Shown: piece after piece, positions 1 to 11,939 of the stretch | Numbering within the stretch: position 1 is the stretch's first letter | Layout of the letters: each line of letters starts with the position of its first letter | Assembly (NCBI GenBank): GCA_015680685.1 | Contig: MNCI01024352.1 | Coordinates: forward strand, 635,319 to 699,318 | Reading direction: 5' to 3' | Length of the DNA: 64,000 nucleotides | Source: Gnetum montanum | Lineage: Eukaryota > Streptophyta > Gnetopsida > Gnetales > Gnetaceae | Program-made: the position numbers and the translations under genes | The notes under the pieces: generated by a model | Seen by the model: the letters and a program-made list of their open reading frames with translations, nothing else | The model's database searches: none | What the model was told of the DNA's origin: nothing

Positions 1-1881
1 TGAGGCTATGATAGTGTAGGTGGGGCACTTCCCTCTTACACCGGTGATGCGTTACGGGGGAAGCACCTGGCGGTAGAAATAGTGGATACTTTGGTTCAGC
101 GTAAAAGGCCTCGTCTAACCGAGGCGCCTGTGGAGCCAGCAGGTGGCGAGGTAGAACTGTACAAGTTAGGTTTCAGCGGAGTAAACTTCCACTGGTAAGT
201 GAGAGGATATAGTAAAAGTTATGGTAATTGTTGTATTACGCAACTTATTCAAGGTGTTTTGAATTATTTAAGTGTATTATATGGCATGAACAGGGAGACC
301 TACAGAGCGGTTGACCCCTGAGACAGGGGCGGTGGTGTTACGGCATGGGGAAGGGGCCCCAGTTTTGGAAGAGGAGGCCCTAGTTATTAGAGTAAGTGAC
401 ACACAAACCCTTGTGTGCGAAGAGAGAGTGGAGGTGGAGAGCGTTGACGCACTTCCCACTGGGATAGGAAGAGGTAATCAATCTATTAAAATATTTAAGA
501 GATCCTATTATTAGTCACAATTTTTGACTTAATTATACCACAGATGAACAAGGTGATTCCCCATCCACCGTTGTAAGCAGAGTGTGGGGCGAATTCCCTG
601 ATAAATTTTCCTTTATGGAAGGCATCGTTGGTGATATGATCGAGCGCCTAGAACGCGTTGATCCCGGGGCTGGTATGTTGCGGCTATTGTATGCTTATTT
701 TGTTATAAGGTTACAGTGCTTAATTACGTTTGATCTAATATTTTTCATTAGGAGCTCACCTTTGATGGGACTCTATGGAGCCCATTGACCTGGACACCAT
801 CAAAATCTCATCGGAACCAACGGTCGTGCCACGCAACATTTACGAAGAAATGCGTAGATGTGTGTTACGTTCGACCCGCTCCTTGTGGGAAAGTCAAAAT
901 GCCAATGAAGACCTCTGGAAGAAGCTGCAGAGATCAGAGAAGGAAAGGAAGTCTCTGACAAGAGAGGTCGGAGACTTAAGGTCACGATGTGAATTCCTGC
1001 AAGCTTGAGGAACAGGTGAAGAGGACTGGCAGAAAGCTATCATTGACTACACTCGCTACTAGACTGTAGTCAGAAACAACGTACAAACCAGTCATGAACT
1101 AGTCGAGCAAAGGATGCAGATGGAGCTCTTGGCCCAGAAGAATCAAGACTGGAAGGACTTTTGTGCAAGTGTCCAAGAGTGGGGGCAGAATCAGAAAGAT
1201 CATAAGCATTTGTATAAGCGAGAAAGTATCGCTTACCGTCAGCATTATCGAGATTCTACAGTTGAAGCTCAATCCTTGCGATTGTTCCTCGATGTCATTG
1301 GTGCGTCTGAGGCCTTCGAGAAGTTCCAGGAGCAGGTGATGGTGAGCGCATCTCCGGAAAGAGAAATTACTCTTCCCAGGGGAGAGACCACAGTCCCTAC
1401 CTTCTTCCTCGAACCACCTCGGTGGACTATTGTGGAGAAGGGGAAGGTTAAGGCTGGAACTAATTTGGGGAATGGGGTTTGGTCTGAGTTGACCAAGGAC
1501 GAGATTATGCAATGTCTGTGGGTCAGCTTAGATCAACTCCCCTTTGCTGCGGATGCAGGGCCATCGCAAGTAAGTTTTAGTGTTATTGAATTTAAATTTT
1601 CTAAATTGTCCTATCATGGCTTTTGCTTATATACTTGTTGTATGTAGTTATAAGAAATGAACAAAGAAGGTGAACAGGATGAGGCGTATGTTCAGGGAGG
1701 AGAGCGTAATGGCGCAGATTGTCATCTTGGGGAGCAAGTTTTAGTGGAAGAACCCTGTGAAGATGATGTTCCTCATGAGGGAATACTTCCTAAAAGGGAC
1801 GGCCCGTATGAAGACGATTTTCTAGGCTTGAAAGCAGAGTTAAGGGATACAGGAGACAGTGGTGCTAGAGGGGATGCGTAA
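1..1881 (+). pseudogene. Opposite-strand multi-exon gene of element A, 3' part
   Basis: Lies against the direction of element A. Predicted exons: 1-194 (donor gtaagt at 195), about 291-473 (donor gtaatc at 474), 544-672 (donor gtatgt at 673), 752-1569 (acceptor cattag, donor gtaagt at 1570) and about 1655-1881. The long exon encodes WESQNANEDLWKKLQRSEKE, a heptad-like charged stretch suggesting coiled coil, then QEWGQNQKDHKHLYKRES and GPSQ right at the donor. Those blocks align with the minus strand of C (36402-35572) and B (26756-25934), and the donors after VDPGAG and after GPSQ fall at the same place in all three. Stops at 1006-1008 (TGA) and near 1060 (TAG) show decay. The last exon is acidic. 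I cannot name the product; acceptor choice and phase at the last intron are unresolved. Confidence 0.6.
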
Positions 1882-1895
1882 TTATGATTACGCAT
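1874..1895. repeat. Inverted repeat at the end of the opposite-strand gene
   Basis: Perfect 9-bp arms atgcgtaat (1874-1882) and attacgcat (1887-1895) around a 4-base loop. The stop codon taa at 1879-1881 sits inside the left arm. Confidence 0.7.
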
Positions 1896-2581
1896 GATTT
1901 TATTTATGAGATGGAACAAAGAAAATATGAATTTTGACATGATTAATCATGAAATTATCTCGATGGTTTTTAATTTTATGTTTTTATTTATATAAAGCGT
2001 AAATAGAATTATTGAGGGTTTTGGGTAGGTGGCGTTATTATGACCGTTGAATGGAGTTGCTAGTTTAAGGCCATTGCAGACCGTTACCTAGTGTCTGCGT
2101 AAAATATAGATGAATTTGCTAGTTTGAGGCCGCCCCGGGCCGTTAAGTGTTTTTTTTGCGTAAAGATAGAAATCAAATATTTTAGTTTAGGGCCATTTTG
2201 GGCCTTTACTAGTTTTAGGCCGTGGCGGGCCATTTGCGTATGTCGGAGAGTGCAATTAATAAAAGTGTAAATATTTGCGTAATTGTATTAATGTAACTAA
2301 TATGAGTTTAGAAGCATAAATCGTGTAAACTAGGAAACGTAAATGGCAAAATTGATAGAGGACATAAATATGTGTGTACTAAACAAAACTGACAGTCAAA
2401 ACTGATAAGCATAAATGGAAAACTAGTGAAAGTGTAAAGATGCGCGTAAATATCACGCAGGTCAATCGCTAGCTTGTAATTGTTTTTTGATAGCTTTTAC
2501 GTTGAGTGGTGCGTAAGGGCGAGGAGATCTATGACTTGACTCCTTCACATCATCTTCCTCTCCCTAAAATGGTAGGTCAGC
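1882..2581. other. Motif-rich spacer between protease and opposite-strand gene, element A
   Basis: No convincing coding sequence. Four degenerate copies of a unit lie at about 2045-2230; on the minus strand they read ggccttaaactagca or ggcctaaaactag. Each unit also holds paired GGCC...GGCC blocks. GCGTAA occurs repeatedly from 2095 to 2520. The same kind of cluster follows the protease in B (25310-25585) and C (35031-35222). Confidence 0.6.
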
Positions 2582-3700
2582 CTAGGATACGTTGTCATTA
2601 GTCATTTTGACTTGTTCAGGAATTTGGACATGGGTTTGATCTTCAGGCATTTCGATTTTCGAACCCCGTTCTTCCTCGATGTTATTGATGGTTCTAGGAG
2701 TTATTTCATCACCATGTATCACTACCTCTCCCCCTGCATAAGGTAGGTGTATCTCTTGGTGTATCGGTGATGAAACTGCCCTTAGTTGGGCTAGCCAGAA
2801 CCTCCCTAGAATTAGGTTGAAGCTGGGCATCTCCTCGATGACGATAAATGTGGCATCTGTTGGGAACTAGTCTCCTGCCACAAAATCAATATGTACCATC
2901 CCTTTGACTTGAAATTGTGCCCTGTTGAACGAATTTAGGCACGATGTCGTCGTAGGACTGATTTGGTCGACCAGGCCCAACTTATCCACTATAGGATAAG
3001 GGATGACATTCGTAGCCGCACCATTATCAACGTGCATCCTCTGGATCCGATGTTGACCAACCCAGATGGTGATGAACATGGGTTCTGTTGTCACTCAACC
3101 TTTCTCAGGATCATCTTTGATGGATTCATCATGAAAGGTCAATGGGGTAGGTTTGGGTTGTTCTACGGTGGGGGAAATCATGATAGCATGTATCACTTCC
3201 TCTTCCGCTGCTAACCTTTCGTCCACAGGTATGGATGTCAGCATACGGACCATACCCTCACGGTGCTTTTGAGATGTCATAAGCAAGTCATAGAGGCTCA
3301 ATGTTGTGTTCTTCTATTTTAGAGCCTGCTTGACTCACGTAAATGCGTCGAGGAGGTTCCGCTCTTGGCTGGGTTGCTTGTCCCCCCTTTCTTCTTCCAT
3401 TTGCCCTAAAAGATGAATTTCCCGAGGCAGAATAACATCGGTTGGAGGGTTGTATTTCTTTCTGCTGAGGGGAGGTGGCTGTGTTTCTTCACCTTTGTCT
3501 TGCCCAGGAGGTGCAGGCGAAGGTACAGAAGCTAGGGGCCTAGGCTTAGTAAACCCTAGCATAGAGCGGTCTTTGGTTGCATTAATTAGCGCATCTCCTT
3601 CCCTTTTTTTGTTGGATGGAGGTTGATGGTTTTGGTTAGAGACTCGTCCCTGCATAAAAGTGGCAGCTGCTGGTTTTTGTGCCCTAAGGATAAAAGGCAT
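2582..3700 (-). pseudogene. Protease region of element A
   Basis: Continues the gag frame after a frameshift. A Pro-rich linker (3700-3340) leads to a block SLYDLLMTSQKHREGMVRML also present in C, and then the aspartic protease. The catalytic triplet is Asp-Asn-Gly at 3020-3028 (HVDNGAATNVIPYPIVDKLG), the form common in this plant gag-pro group rather than the DTG of animal retroviruses. A typical flap and C-terminal motif follows as MPSFNLILGRFWLAQLRAV. Stops break it at 3335, about 3302 and 2830-2867. Past 2582 the frame continues weakly through PRPYAPLN to a final stop near 2480. In the element's life cycle this enzyme would cut the gag-pol product. Confidence 0.8.
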
Positions 3701-3755
3701 CTTAGGAGTAGGCGTGTGGGCATGGCCGCGGCTTTATTGTTAATGTGAGACTAAG

Positions 3756-6290
3756 TTATAGTTTGAGAGGGTGTTCGAATAATAAAGGGTGGCCTCGAGG
3801 CGTTACTGTCGGTGAAGAACTTACCCCCTGGGGTGAACTGATAGGTACACGTAACATAAAGGGTTGCTTAGGCGGTACCTTCCCCTCAGTGTCTGTACTT
3901 ACCATGTTGATGGTGTATGTTGCGTTATTTGCATTTAACGGGTCTTTATACACATGCATCGCCTGGTTTTCGGGACGTGTTGGACTACTGTTGTCTAATG
4001 TCAAAGAAGCATCGTTAATCATGCGTTGAATATCATCCTTCAACGCTTAGCAGTAATCGGTGTCATGAGCACACAACTGGTGATAGTCACAAAAACAGTC
4101 CAGCTTGAAAGAGTTAGGGATTGATGGTTCATTGGGTAGAGCTAAAGAAGGGTTCTTTAGCAATTCACAATGATGCTTGTGACGCTGCAGAGCTTCTTCA
4201 GATATTTTTTTGTTTTGAATATATCCTGCTCCTAATAATTATTTCAGCAGTTCCAAATGCTTTATAGGCAGGGCTGTATATTTCGAACGATCTTTACGCT
4301 CAAAGTTTGGTTTTGACTGTGAGGGCTGTTCAGGGGCAACTGCTTCTTGGTCAGTGCTGCTTGCACTAGCCGTTGTCTCGGCAGGCGCTGTGGGTGCCTT
4401 CTTGTTATTCTTGTTTTTGGTGCCCTCAGCCAGCGCAGTTACTGTCGTTGTTGCTGTTTTCTCTTTATCTTTACCCTTATTGTTGGTGTTCTTATAGGCC
4501 ACATACGCTGGGTCTTTGCTAGCCTCCGCAGCATCTTGGATGCTCTTAGTTTGCACGAAGGCTTGACTCAGGGAGTGAGGGGCAAGGTAGTATAGTTTAG
4601 ACTTGATGAAGTCATTAACTGCTCCTTTGAAAATAGCCAACAGATGGGCTTCCGCGATGGGCTCACGGATTTCATTTAGAGTAGCGTTCCATTGTTGTAT
4701 AAACTTTTGGACTGGCTCGAGCGAGTCTTGTTTCACTCCCATAAGTTGATCTAACATGACTTCTGACTTTAAATTGTGTTTAAAGCGAGTCAAAAATTGT
4801 GTTAGAAGCTCTTCCAAGGTTGAGATGGAAAAGTGAGGGAGTGCTCGATACCAGTCCAAGGCCTTACTTGCCAGAGATATTACAAAGACACGGATAATCG
4901 TATGGGGCCATTGTTGTAGTAGCAAGGATTCAGACCTAAAGGTAACGAGATGAGCATTAGGATCACCTTCCCCACTGTATTTAGTAAAATGGGGCAAAGA
5001 CATCCTTGGAGGAAAGGATAGCATGGGGACTACTAGGTTGATGGGGTCATCATGGTAGAAATCCATGACCTGTATTGTATAAGAGCCAGCAGCTTTAAGG
5101 CGCTTAACTTCCTCGGTGAGGGTTTGAATAAGCAAAAAATCTTGATCCAGACCTGTTGAAGACAAAGTTGGCGTTGGAGGAGCAGGGGGTTGGGTTGGAA
5201 GAATAGTACCAGGCAATGGAAAGGGAGCGATAGCTTGGTTGACAGACAGCGCGACGGGGACTATCCCCTTGGACGAATTTTCCTGTGACACCCACCACCC
5301 AACAAGCTGTGCGGAGAAATTGGCCATCGTCGGATGTGTAGGATGGAAGGCGTAAGGAGGTTGTGCAGTTGCTTGCGGGATATGTGTGGTAGATGCGGCC
5401 AAGGATTGCACACCATAGAACGTAGATTGATTGTGTTGTGCAACAGGCGTGATCCACTGACCAGCCGTAGGTTGTTGAACAGATCGTTGTGATTGAATGG
5501 TGGTTGCGATCTGTTTGCTTGTAATGGGCTACGACGATAAGGTTTGCACCAGATTTTGCACCGGGCGAGTTATAGGCGTGATATGGACCTGCACTTGGGG
5601 AATGAAATGGGAGGCAGTAGATGTAGGTATCACTAACGGAATACTAATTACATGTGGCTAGGGGATTACTCCCGCATTATTTTGAGGTGGAATTTGTACC
5701 TGCAAGACCGAGGATTGCGTGGTGGCCTGCGTGACGATAGGAATATGCGTTTGGGTGGTCATGATTGGGTTGAGATGGGCAGCTTCTCCGGTGAGAGGAT
5801 TAAACAGGGGATTCACATATGTATGGGGGTTGAGGGTATGGTATGAATTCGCATGTTCAGACTGAGCTGCGAATTCATCTTCCTCCGCCTCCTTGTTTTG
5901 AGGTTCTAGAATAGACTGTGTAGTCTGATTCTTAGCCATAACCAGTTGGGACAGGAGTTCATGATAATGATCGGTAAGGGGGATGATGTCATATGCAGTA
6001 GGGGTGAAGTCTTGAACCCCTTTGTGGATCAGCTCGTAATTTCGTTTCGCCTCCATCTTGACTTTGCTAAGGGCAAGCTTTGCCTAGATCTTGACGCAAA
6101 TGAAATTATACTCTTCAAGAGTCAAGATGGTGAGTGAAGGATCCTTGCCCTGTAATCTTAATGAACGACGCGACGGTCCCTGAGGTCCTGTCGTGCTGAA
6201 AGCTGATCCGGGAATGGTGATGGGATTTACGGTTGTGGCATCTGAGTGAGTGGCAATGATAGAGGTAGTGGTTGTATGTGCAGAATCCAT
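3756..6290 (-). pseudogene. gag: gag of element A (capsid-nucleocapsid), decayed
   Basis: Structural polyprotein of the retrotransposon. Starting at the ATG at 6290, one frame can be followed to 3756 with only nonsense changes (at 6084-6086, 5658-5660, near 5530 and at 4239). The N-terminal block up to about 5660 matches the MEAKHSYE block of B. The Retrotrans_gag-like core lies at about 5010-4500 and includes SGEGDPNAHLVTFRSE, then KALDWYRALP and LDQLMGVKQDSLEPVQKF, followed by a Lys/Thr/Ala-rich linker. The nucleocapsid knuckle C-x2-H-x4-H-x4-C is at 4050-4091 with all four ligands kept. The protein would form the particle in the cytoplasm. A frameshift near 3720-3750 separates it from the protease part. 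Identity as gag is secure; function is lost. Confidence 0.85.
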
Positions 6291-6514
6291 CTCTCAGATA
6301 GATCGATAACGACAAATGAAAAGATTTAAAAGGCAACGGCAAAACGGAATCACGATTTGGCTTTCTACCCTATAGGACTCCAAAGGAATCGTTACTGTGA
6401 CCAATCTACACCACACGAGTTTGTAAACTTCCCTAGAGGTATTACGTCTACGTTATGTGAACGTGGGTACGGATTGCTTAAAGGGTTACCCATAAAATAT
6501 GGATCAGAGGTTCA

Positions 6515-6533
6515 AGCATCCCTTCTAGCACCA
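6515..6533 (-). other. Primer binding site of element A
   Basis: Six bases (gttttc) after the LTR end the minus strand reads tggtgctagaaggga. The same spacer and nearly the same site follow the 5' LTRs of B and C. TGG matches the complement of a tRNA CCA tail; I could not assign the tRNA. Confidence 0.7.
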
Positions 6534-6539
6534 GAAAAC

Positions 6540-8132
6540 TGTAACGACGGAAAATGTCGGTCATTGGAAATACCGAGCGAAGATCCGTGTACACAGTCTT
6601 AACCACAGATCTGTGCGAGGGCCGTGTTGGAGAAAAAGGACCCGAGGTACCCTGAACGGTCTTGTCGATCAGACATGGACTTATTTAATCAGTAAATTAT
6701 CGAATATTGCAATAGTATATATTTTATATTTATATTTCATGAAATGAATTAATTCGGTGAATCGTAGAAGGAATAGAAAACAATGTAAAGAATTTGAAAT
6801 ACTGATAACGTCAACGCGACAAGGAAGATTAGATTTAGGAAAGATGCATAATTCCAAGATCTATGATTTGACTCAAGAGCTAAATATATTGCATACAACG
6901 TTCTAACGGCAGAATTTGCTTATCTTTGTGCGAAGCATACATGAAATATTAAGAGAACTGTTTAAAAGGGAAAACAGAATGAAGGTTGATCTACCTCGTA
7001 AGCCAAAAGTGGAATGCAAGGAGGGTCAATCCTGGATGCCTATCGATCAACTGTTTCTGATCAATAAACCTTGCCAATCGTACCAGATGATCTCTTGATC
7101 TCTGATCTACTCCTTTTTCCCTTGGTATCTTTGCTTAAGGCTGCTAATGATCTCCAATGAAGAGGATAATGTTTTCGCCAAGAAGACTGATCGCTCCTGT
7201 TGCTAATGCTCAAACAATGCCTTATGTCCTTCAAAAGAAGAAAAATCCCTCTCCCCCCTTCTCCTCCTTCGCCAACTGGAGTATTTATAAGTTCAGCATC
7301 ACGTGGGAAGACACAGCCCTGATGACACGTGTCTCCAACTTTAAAAACACCGTTGACTTGACAATTTTTATGTTAAAGCTGGTCATGCCGCATTATGTTT
7401 TGGGGGAGGGGCGAAGTACGCTGTAAACCACTCCTACTGAAGCTGCCTCATGATTACGCTACGATACACTGATAAGTGTATTGCTGCATATGGATAGTAG
7501 GTGCGTGTCTGGTACTACCTTAGCTGACTTTACACTGTATTACGCTTGTTTACGCTGCATAGCGTGGCAGAGTGTAATAGAGCATAAAAGTAGTTAACTA
7601 AAGCTGCTTTGTGCTTATTTACACTGCAAAGCGTAATGGAGCGTAAAAATAGTCAACCTCATGATAAGTTACGCTTGTTTACGCTTCGTAGCGTAATAAG
7701 CGTAAAGTGTGCAATCTGCAAAAAAGAAGTCAATCTGCCATGCTCCTTTGGACTCTGACTTTGACTTTCTCGAAGCTCATTATGCTGCTCTGCGTAATGG
7801 AGCGTAAATTCAATCCTGAACAAAAGACTTGGTGGAATATGTGACAAGTCGTAGTCCCCTGCTTAGGGCTTAAACTTTGTCGTATTCGCCTAAGTAAGCT
7901 ACCTTCCAATATCGTGCTACATTAACCAGAATTACGCTGAGCGACATGACGTTATGTTGTGTAATGTGGCGTAAAGAGAGAAAACAAAACAAAGTTAGAA
8001 TTTTTAAGAAACTTGGAGACTTGATGTTGCGCGCCTCTTTGCCTTGTTCTGTCTTCTGGATTTCTGCTGCAAACTTTCGCCCGAATCGTGAATCTTCTCC
8101 TTAGGCCAATTTGCAATTTTCACAGTGTTTCA
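6540..8132 (-). repeat. 5' LTR of element A
   Basis: On the minus strand it begins TGAAACACTG, like the TGAAACACC start of the C LTR, and ends ...CGTTACA just before the primer site. Length 1593 bp, against 1590-1613 for C. The stretch around the 3' end aligns with the C LTR (gattaagtcc, gtctgatcgac, accgttcaggg). The U3 part, about 7440-8000, is crowded with GCGTAA and TTACGC units in opposed pairs that form short hairpins. No second copy is in the window, so divergence cannot be measured. Confidence 0.85.
7282..7290 (-). promoter_or_regulatory. TATA box of element A LTR
   Basis: The minus strand reads TTATAAATAC here, the same core (TATAAATA) and relative place as in the LTRs of B and C. 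It would set the start of element A transcription toward lower coordinates. Confidence 0.6.
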
Positions 8133-8243
8133 ATTACTACTACAACATCATAATTATATGCCTTAGTTAGACTTAACCATACATGATGAAGCATCATATG
8201 TCGTATGCCAAAATGCTTAAGGCCAAAAAGCTTAAGGCTAAGG
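8133..8243. other. Short flank between element A and element D LTR
   Basis: 111 bp of AT-rich DNA outside both LTRs. The only structure seen is a short direct repeat, cttaaggc, near 8216-8238. It may be part of an older element. Confidence 0.4.
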
Positions 8244-8629
8244 TGACATTTCATTGGGGAAACACCCACATAGCTCTTCTCTTGGAATTGATGAAAATTA
8301 CATCAATTATCACATTTACGATACTGTAGATGCGATGTAATAATTACAATTAATTCCTATAAATATGGTTCACCTATCACATTTATGACACTATTTGGTC
8401 AAGCAGCATAGTTGAAACTTTATTAGTTTGTCTTTGAAACTTAGAAAAATTAGTGAATGCTTGTGTATTTAAATTGATTGTATAGTATCTTATTCAAGTA
8501 GCATTGTATCTAAACATAATTCATAATCAATAATAAAATCGAGATCAATTCCTATTCATTACAATACTTTAACTTATTTTAAATTTACTTTTATTATTGA
8601 TGAATCATGTTTTACATGAGCCCTAATAT
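8244..8629 (+). repeat. 5' LTR of element D, first half
   Basis: Starts TGACATTTCATTGGGG, close to the E start tggtattcgatattgggg. TATAAATA at 8358-8365 fits the promoter position in E and F (about 100-115 bp from the LTR start). Continues at 11940 after element E. Confidence 0.55.
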
Positions 8630-8630
8630 T

Positions 8631-9465
8631 TGGTATTCGATATTGGGGTGGCTACGATATTGGATACGTGATATCGTGGCCCAAGATGTGATATTGGGTA
8701 TGTGATATCACGAGGTATTCCTGGGCCTATAAATATAGCCCTTGGACACATGATTTAGGAAGTTTTTTTTTCTGTCAAGTAGCAAAATTCTTGTAGTTTG
8801 TTCATTCAAGAGTTAGAAAATTTTCTAAGTGCCCATAGTAGGAGGTTTAAGTGTAATTGGATCTTTATTCAAGCATTGATGTACCTGAACACATCATTGT
8901 GTTGGCAATAAAGACGAGCTTTTTGATTCATCCTTGCAGCACTTGAGGCTTTCTTTTTTTATGCATTTATACATTGTGATTTTATGTAGTTCACATTTAA
9001 CATTATTCATTTAGTAATTAATTTTGATTAATTAAGAAATTGATTAAATACAAAAAAATGACCCCTTTGAACATGTGTGACACTTTGTAGCTCAGAAATG
9101 ATTAGCGTTTGACAACCTAGTAGTGTTTACATGAAGTTCAGGATGTATCCAGGAGGTGGGGATAGTTACTTGTGTTAGGCTAGATTAGACAATAGTTCAC
9201 TTAGCATTTAATTACTCTCACTTTCATTATTGTTTTAGGTGATCAAATTGATAAAACATAAAATGATAAAAATATTATACCTCAGTCACACTTAACCATA
9301 CACTTGCATTTCACAAGTGAGACTGGGAAGACAACGAATGAACAACACGAACTCATCATTTAGCTCTAGTGTACTTCGTAATTAAAGTTTATGGAACTCA
9401 ACTAGATCAGATGTGAACGCTTGTGATTTATATGGTTGGATGTAGGGGTACCTTGCTGTTCATCA
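8631..9465 (+). repeat. 5' LTR of element E
   Basis: Starts tggtattcgatattgggg and ends ctgttcatca. TATAAATA at 8728-8735. The U3 carries repeated GATAT blocks (cgatatt, cgatattgg, gatatcgtgg, gatatcacg). Pairs with 11100-11934 along its full length. Confidence 0.8.
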
Positions 9466-9466
9466 T

Positions 9467-9484
9467 TGGCACCGTTGTCGAGGA
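9467..9484 (+). other. Primer binding site of element E
   Basis: TGGCACCGTTGTCGAGGA, one base after the LTR. It is close to the TGGCGCCGTTGCCGGGGA site (tRNA-Asp) known from Athila-group elements. This is the best preserved of the Athila-type primer sites here. Confidence 0.8.
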
Positions 9485-9699
9485 CTTTAGTTCTACATGC
9501 GCTATCTAAACTTAGTAACCTCGTTGTTCAAATCCTAAGGTCAAATCTTACAAAAAAAAAAATTAGTATTATAACTAAATTAAATCTTAACTTCACACTA
9601 CATATAGATTCACTAATATAAAATTTTTTCTTCTCACAAGAACCTATCTTTGCCTAAGATAGACCAAGTGCCTCAATAATACTAGGTGGTATATACTCA

Positions 9700-11098
9700 T
9701 CCTGATAAGTATATACTAGACTTCACCTTCATCTTACATCAAGATGAAATGCTATAGTGGCATGAAATGGAAGGCAACATTGTGTTGCCATTAGATCGAT
9801 CTATTCTAGCTATGCTCAAACTACTACTTGCACAACATGGACTTCAACATCTCCATGGGGAGTATGAGATGTGAGATCCCGATTCAAGGGATTACCATCT
9901 CACTAAAGCACAAAGGTTAAGGGACCGTTAGCTAGAGAAACAACATGAGCTTTTGAAGGGAAAGGGGTCAAACAAGTTTCCACCACTGCTTGGCCTATTG
10001 GATGGAGGCAAACAATTCTTTAGGAACTTTCCCTTTGGTGACACTCCTCTCTTTAACTTTGGTCAAGGGGCCCTCAACCAGAACGTGCAATCCACAATTC
10101 ATAATCCCAATCCTGGTAAGAATGGATCCAATGAAAAAAATGGATCTCGAGGAGAAAGTCATGATAATGGTACAAGTGGAAGTCATGATCATGATCGTGG
10201 TCATGATCATTGAAGAGAAGGTAGTAGGGGTTAACACGATGCAAGCCCTCCTTCCTCTTCCCCTTCATCATCATCATCTTCTTCATCTGGCTTAGATCGT
10301 GGTCACAAAGGGCATGACCATGATGGAGGTGACTAATGGGACCAAAACAATAGAAGGGACTGTCAGGATAGTTGCGATCGGAGGCATGGGCAATCTAGAG
10401 AGACCCATTGTCATGAAAGAAGGATATGTAGAGAACATTGCAGGCACCATTACTATGGCCTTGATGAATCTCTACTTGCCACTTGAAGCATGTTAAACAT
10501 TGTAGAGGCTACGAGAATTCTAATAAGGCATGTAAAGGATAGTAGAATAAAGAGGCTAGACATGAACAACATCCCTCAGTTTGATGGAAGCTACAACATT
10601 GATCCGCAAATTCATCTCCAAGCCTTCCAGGATGCATGTGCCTTACTAGATATTGAGAACGATTGGGAGAAGTTGAAATTATTTCCATGGAAACTCATTA
10701 AGGAAGTAGAAAATTGGTACTAGCCGTTGGAACTAGAATCAATTAGGTGGTGGAGTACGATGTTAGAATTGTTTAATTACAAATATCAAATGTACTCTCG
10801 AGTGTCTAACCTGAGGAAGCATATCCAAGGGTGGAAACAAGGAAACCATGAGCCCTTGGATGTTGCTATTCCCTGATACTACTCTCTATTGCATAAGTGT
10901 CCTAGCCATGGATATTCTTAGCTTGATCAACTCTACCATGTTATAGATGGGTTGTGATCCAAAATAAGGAAAGCACTTGGCATCTATGCTCGAGGGAGAT
11001 TGACAAACTTAAGTGCTCGTCAAATCCAAAGGTTAACTGAGTAGGTAGCCAAGGAGGAGAGAGAATTATGAAAGTGAGAAAGTGCAGAGGAATACAAT
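9700..11098 (+). pseudogene. gag: gag of element E, decayed
   Basis: Particle protein of an Athila-like element. The N-terminal block (9700-9960) aligns with D, F and G. A linker with Asp/His repeats (GSHDHDRGHDH) lies at 10165-10215. The Retrotrans_gag core is at 10556-11040: MNNIPQFDGSYNIDPQIHLQ, then NDWEKLKLFPWKL, YKYQMYSRVSNLRKHIQGW and CPSHGYS. Several TAG and TGA stops and at least one frameshift are present. After RQIQRLTE the coding trace ends and the 3' LTR begins. Confidence 0.75.
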
Positions 11099-11099
11099 A

Positions 11100-11934
11100 G
11101 GGTATCTGATATTAGGGTGGCCATGATATTGGGTACGCGATATCGTGGCCCAAGATGCGATATTAGGTATGTGATATCATGGGGTATTCCTAGGCCTATA
11201 AGTATAACCCTTGGGCACATGATTTAGGGAGTTTTTTTAGTCAAGTAGTGAAATTCTTATAGTTTGTTCATTCAGGAGTTAGAATATTGTCCAAGTTCCC
11301 ACAATAGGAGGTCTAAGTGTAATTGGATCTTTATTCAAGCATTGATGTACTTGAACACACCATTGTGTTGGCAATAAAGATGAGCTCTTTGATTCATCCT
11401 TACAGCACTTGAGACTTTCTTTCAATATGCATTTATACATTGTGATTTCATGTAGTTCATATGTAACATTATTCATTTAGCAATTAATTTTGATTAATTA
11501 AGAAATTAATTAAAATACACAAGCATGACCCTTTGAAACATATGTGTGACACTTGGTAGCTCAGAAATGGTTAGCGTTTGAAAACCTATTAGTGTTGACA
11601 TGAAGTTCAAGATGTGTCCAGGAAGTGGGGACAATTACTTGTGTTATGCTAGATTAGACAATAGTTCACTTAGCATTTAATTACTCTCACTTTCATTATT
11701 TTTTTGGGTGATCAAATTGATAAAACATAAAATGATAAAAATCTTATGCCTCATTCACACTTAACCATACACTTGCATTTCACAAGTGAGACTGGGAAGA
11801 CAACGAATGAACAACATGAACTCACCATCTAGCTCTAGCGTACTTGGTAATTAAAGTTTGTGGAATTCAACTGGATTGCATGTGAATCTCTGTGATTTGT
11901 ATGGTTGGGCGTAGGGGTACCTTGCCGCTCATCA
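11100..11934 (+). repeat. 3' LTR of element E
   Basis: Same length as the 5' copy. Its first base is G where the 5' copy has T, consistent with a deletion that clipped the LTR edge. The TATA box has become TATAAGTA (11197-11204). Ends gccgctcatca. Confidence 0.8.
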
Positions 11935-11939
11935 ATTAT

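Larger units (their letters stand above)
1..8132 (-). mobile_element. Element A: Tat-lineage Ty3/gypsy retrotransposon, 5' part
   Basis: Partial LTR retrotransposon on the minus strand. In its own direction it reads 5' LTR (8132 to 6540), primer site, gag-protease (6290 to 2582), a motif-rich spacer, then an opposite-strand gene that reaches the left edge. Pol, polypurine tract and 3' LTR must lie outside the window. Gag, protease, the primer-site sequence gttttctggtgctagaagg and the opposite-strand gene all align with elements B and C further right, so the three belong to one family group. The Tat assignment rests on the dual RNase H seen in B and C, because A's pol is not visible. The base after the outer LTR end starts attac (8133-8137), which should recur as the target duplication beyond the left edge. 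Confidence 0.85.
8630..11939 (+). mobile_element. Element E: gag-only Athila-like element inside the D LTR
   Basis: Complete LTR pair (8631-9465 and 11100-11934, both 835 bp) with only ~1.6 kb between them: primer site, leader and gag. No protease, RT or integrase is present. It splits the LTR of element D, a relative of the same group. The flanks atatt and attat are not a clean target duplication. The last recognisable gag bases run straight into the 3' LTR, with no polypurine tract, so an internal deletion has probably removed everything from the end of gag to the LTR edge. Confidence 0.8.

Noticed and set aside
5104-5457. 117-codon minus-strand frame
   Set aside because: Overlaps gag of A in another frame; the gag frame aligns with B and C, this one does not.
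10140-10300. Overlapping His-, Asp-, Ile- and Met-rich frames on both strands
   Set aside because: All are frames of one repeat-rich gag linker; only the Asp/His frame continues into the gag core.
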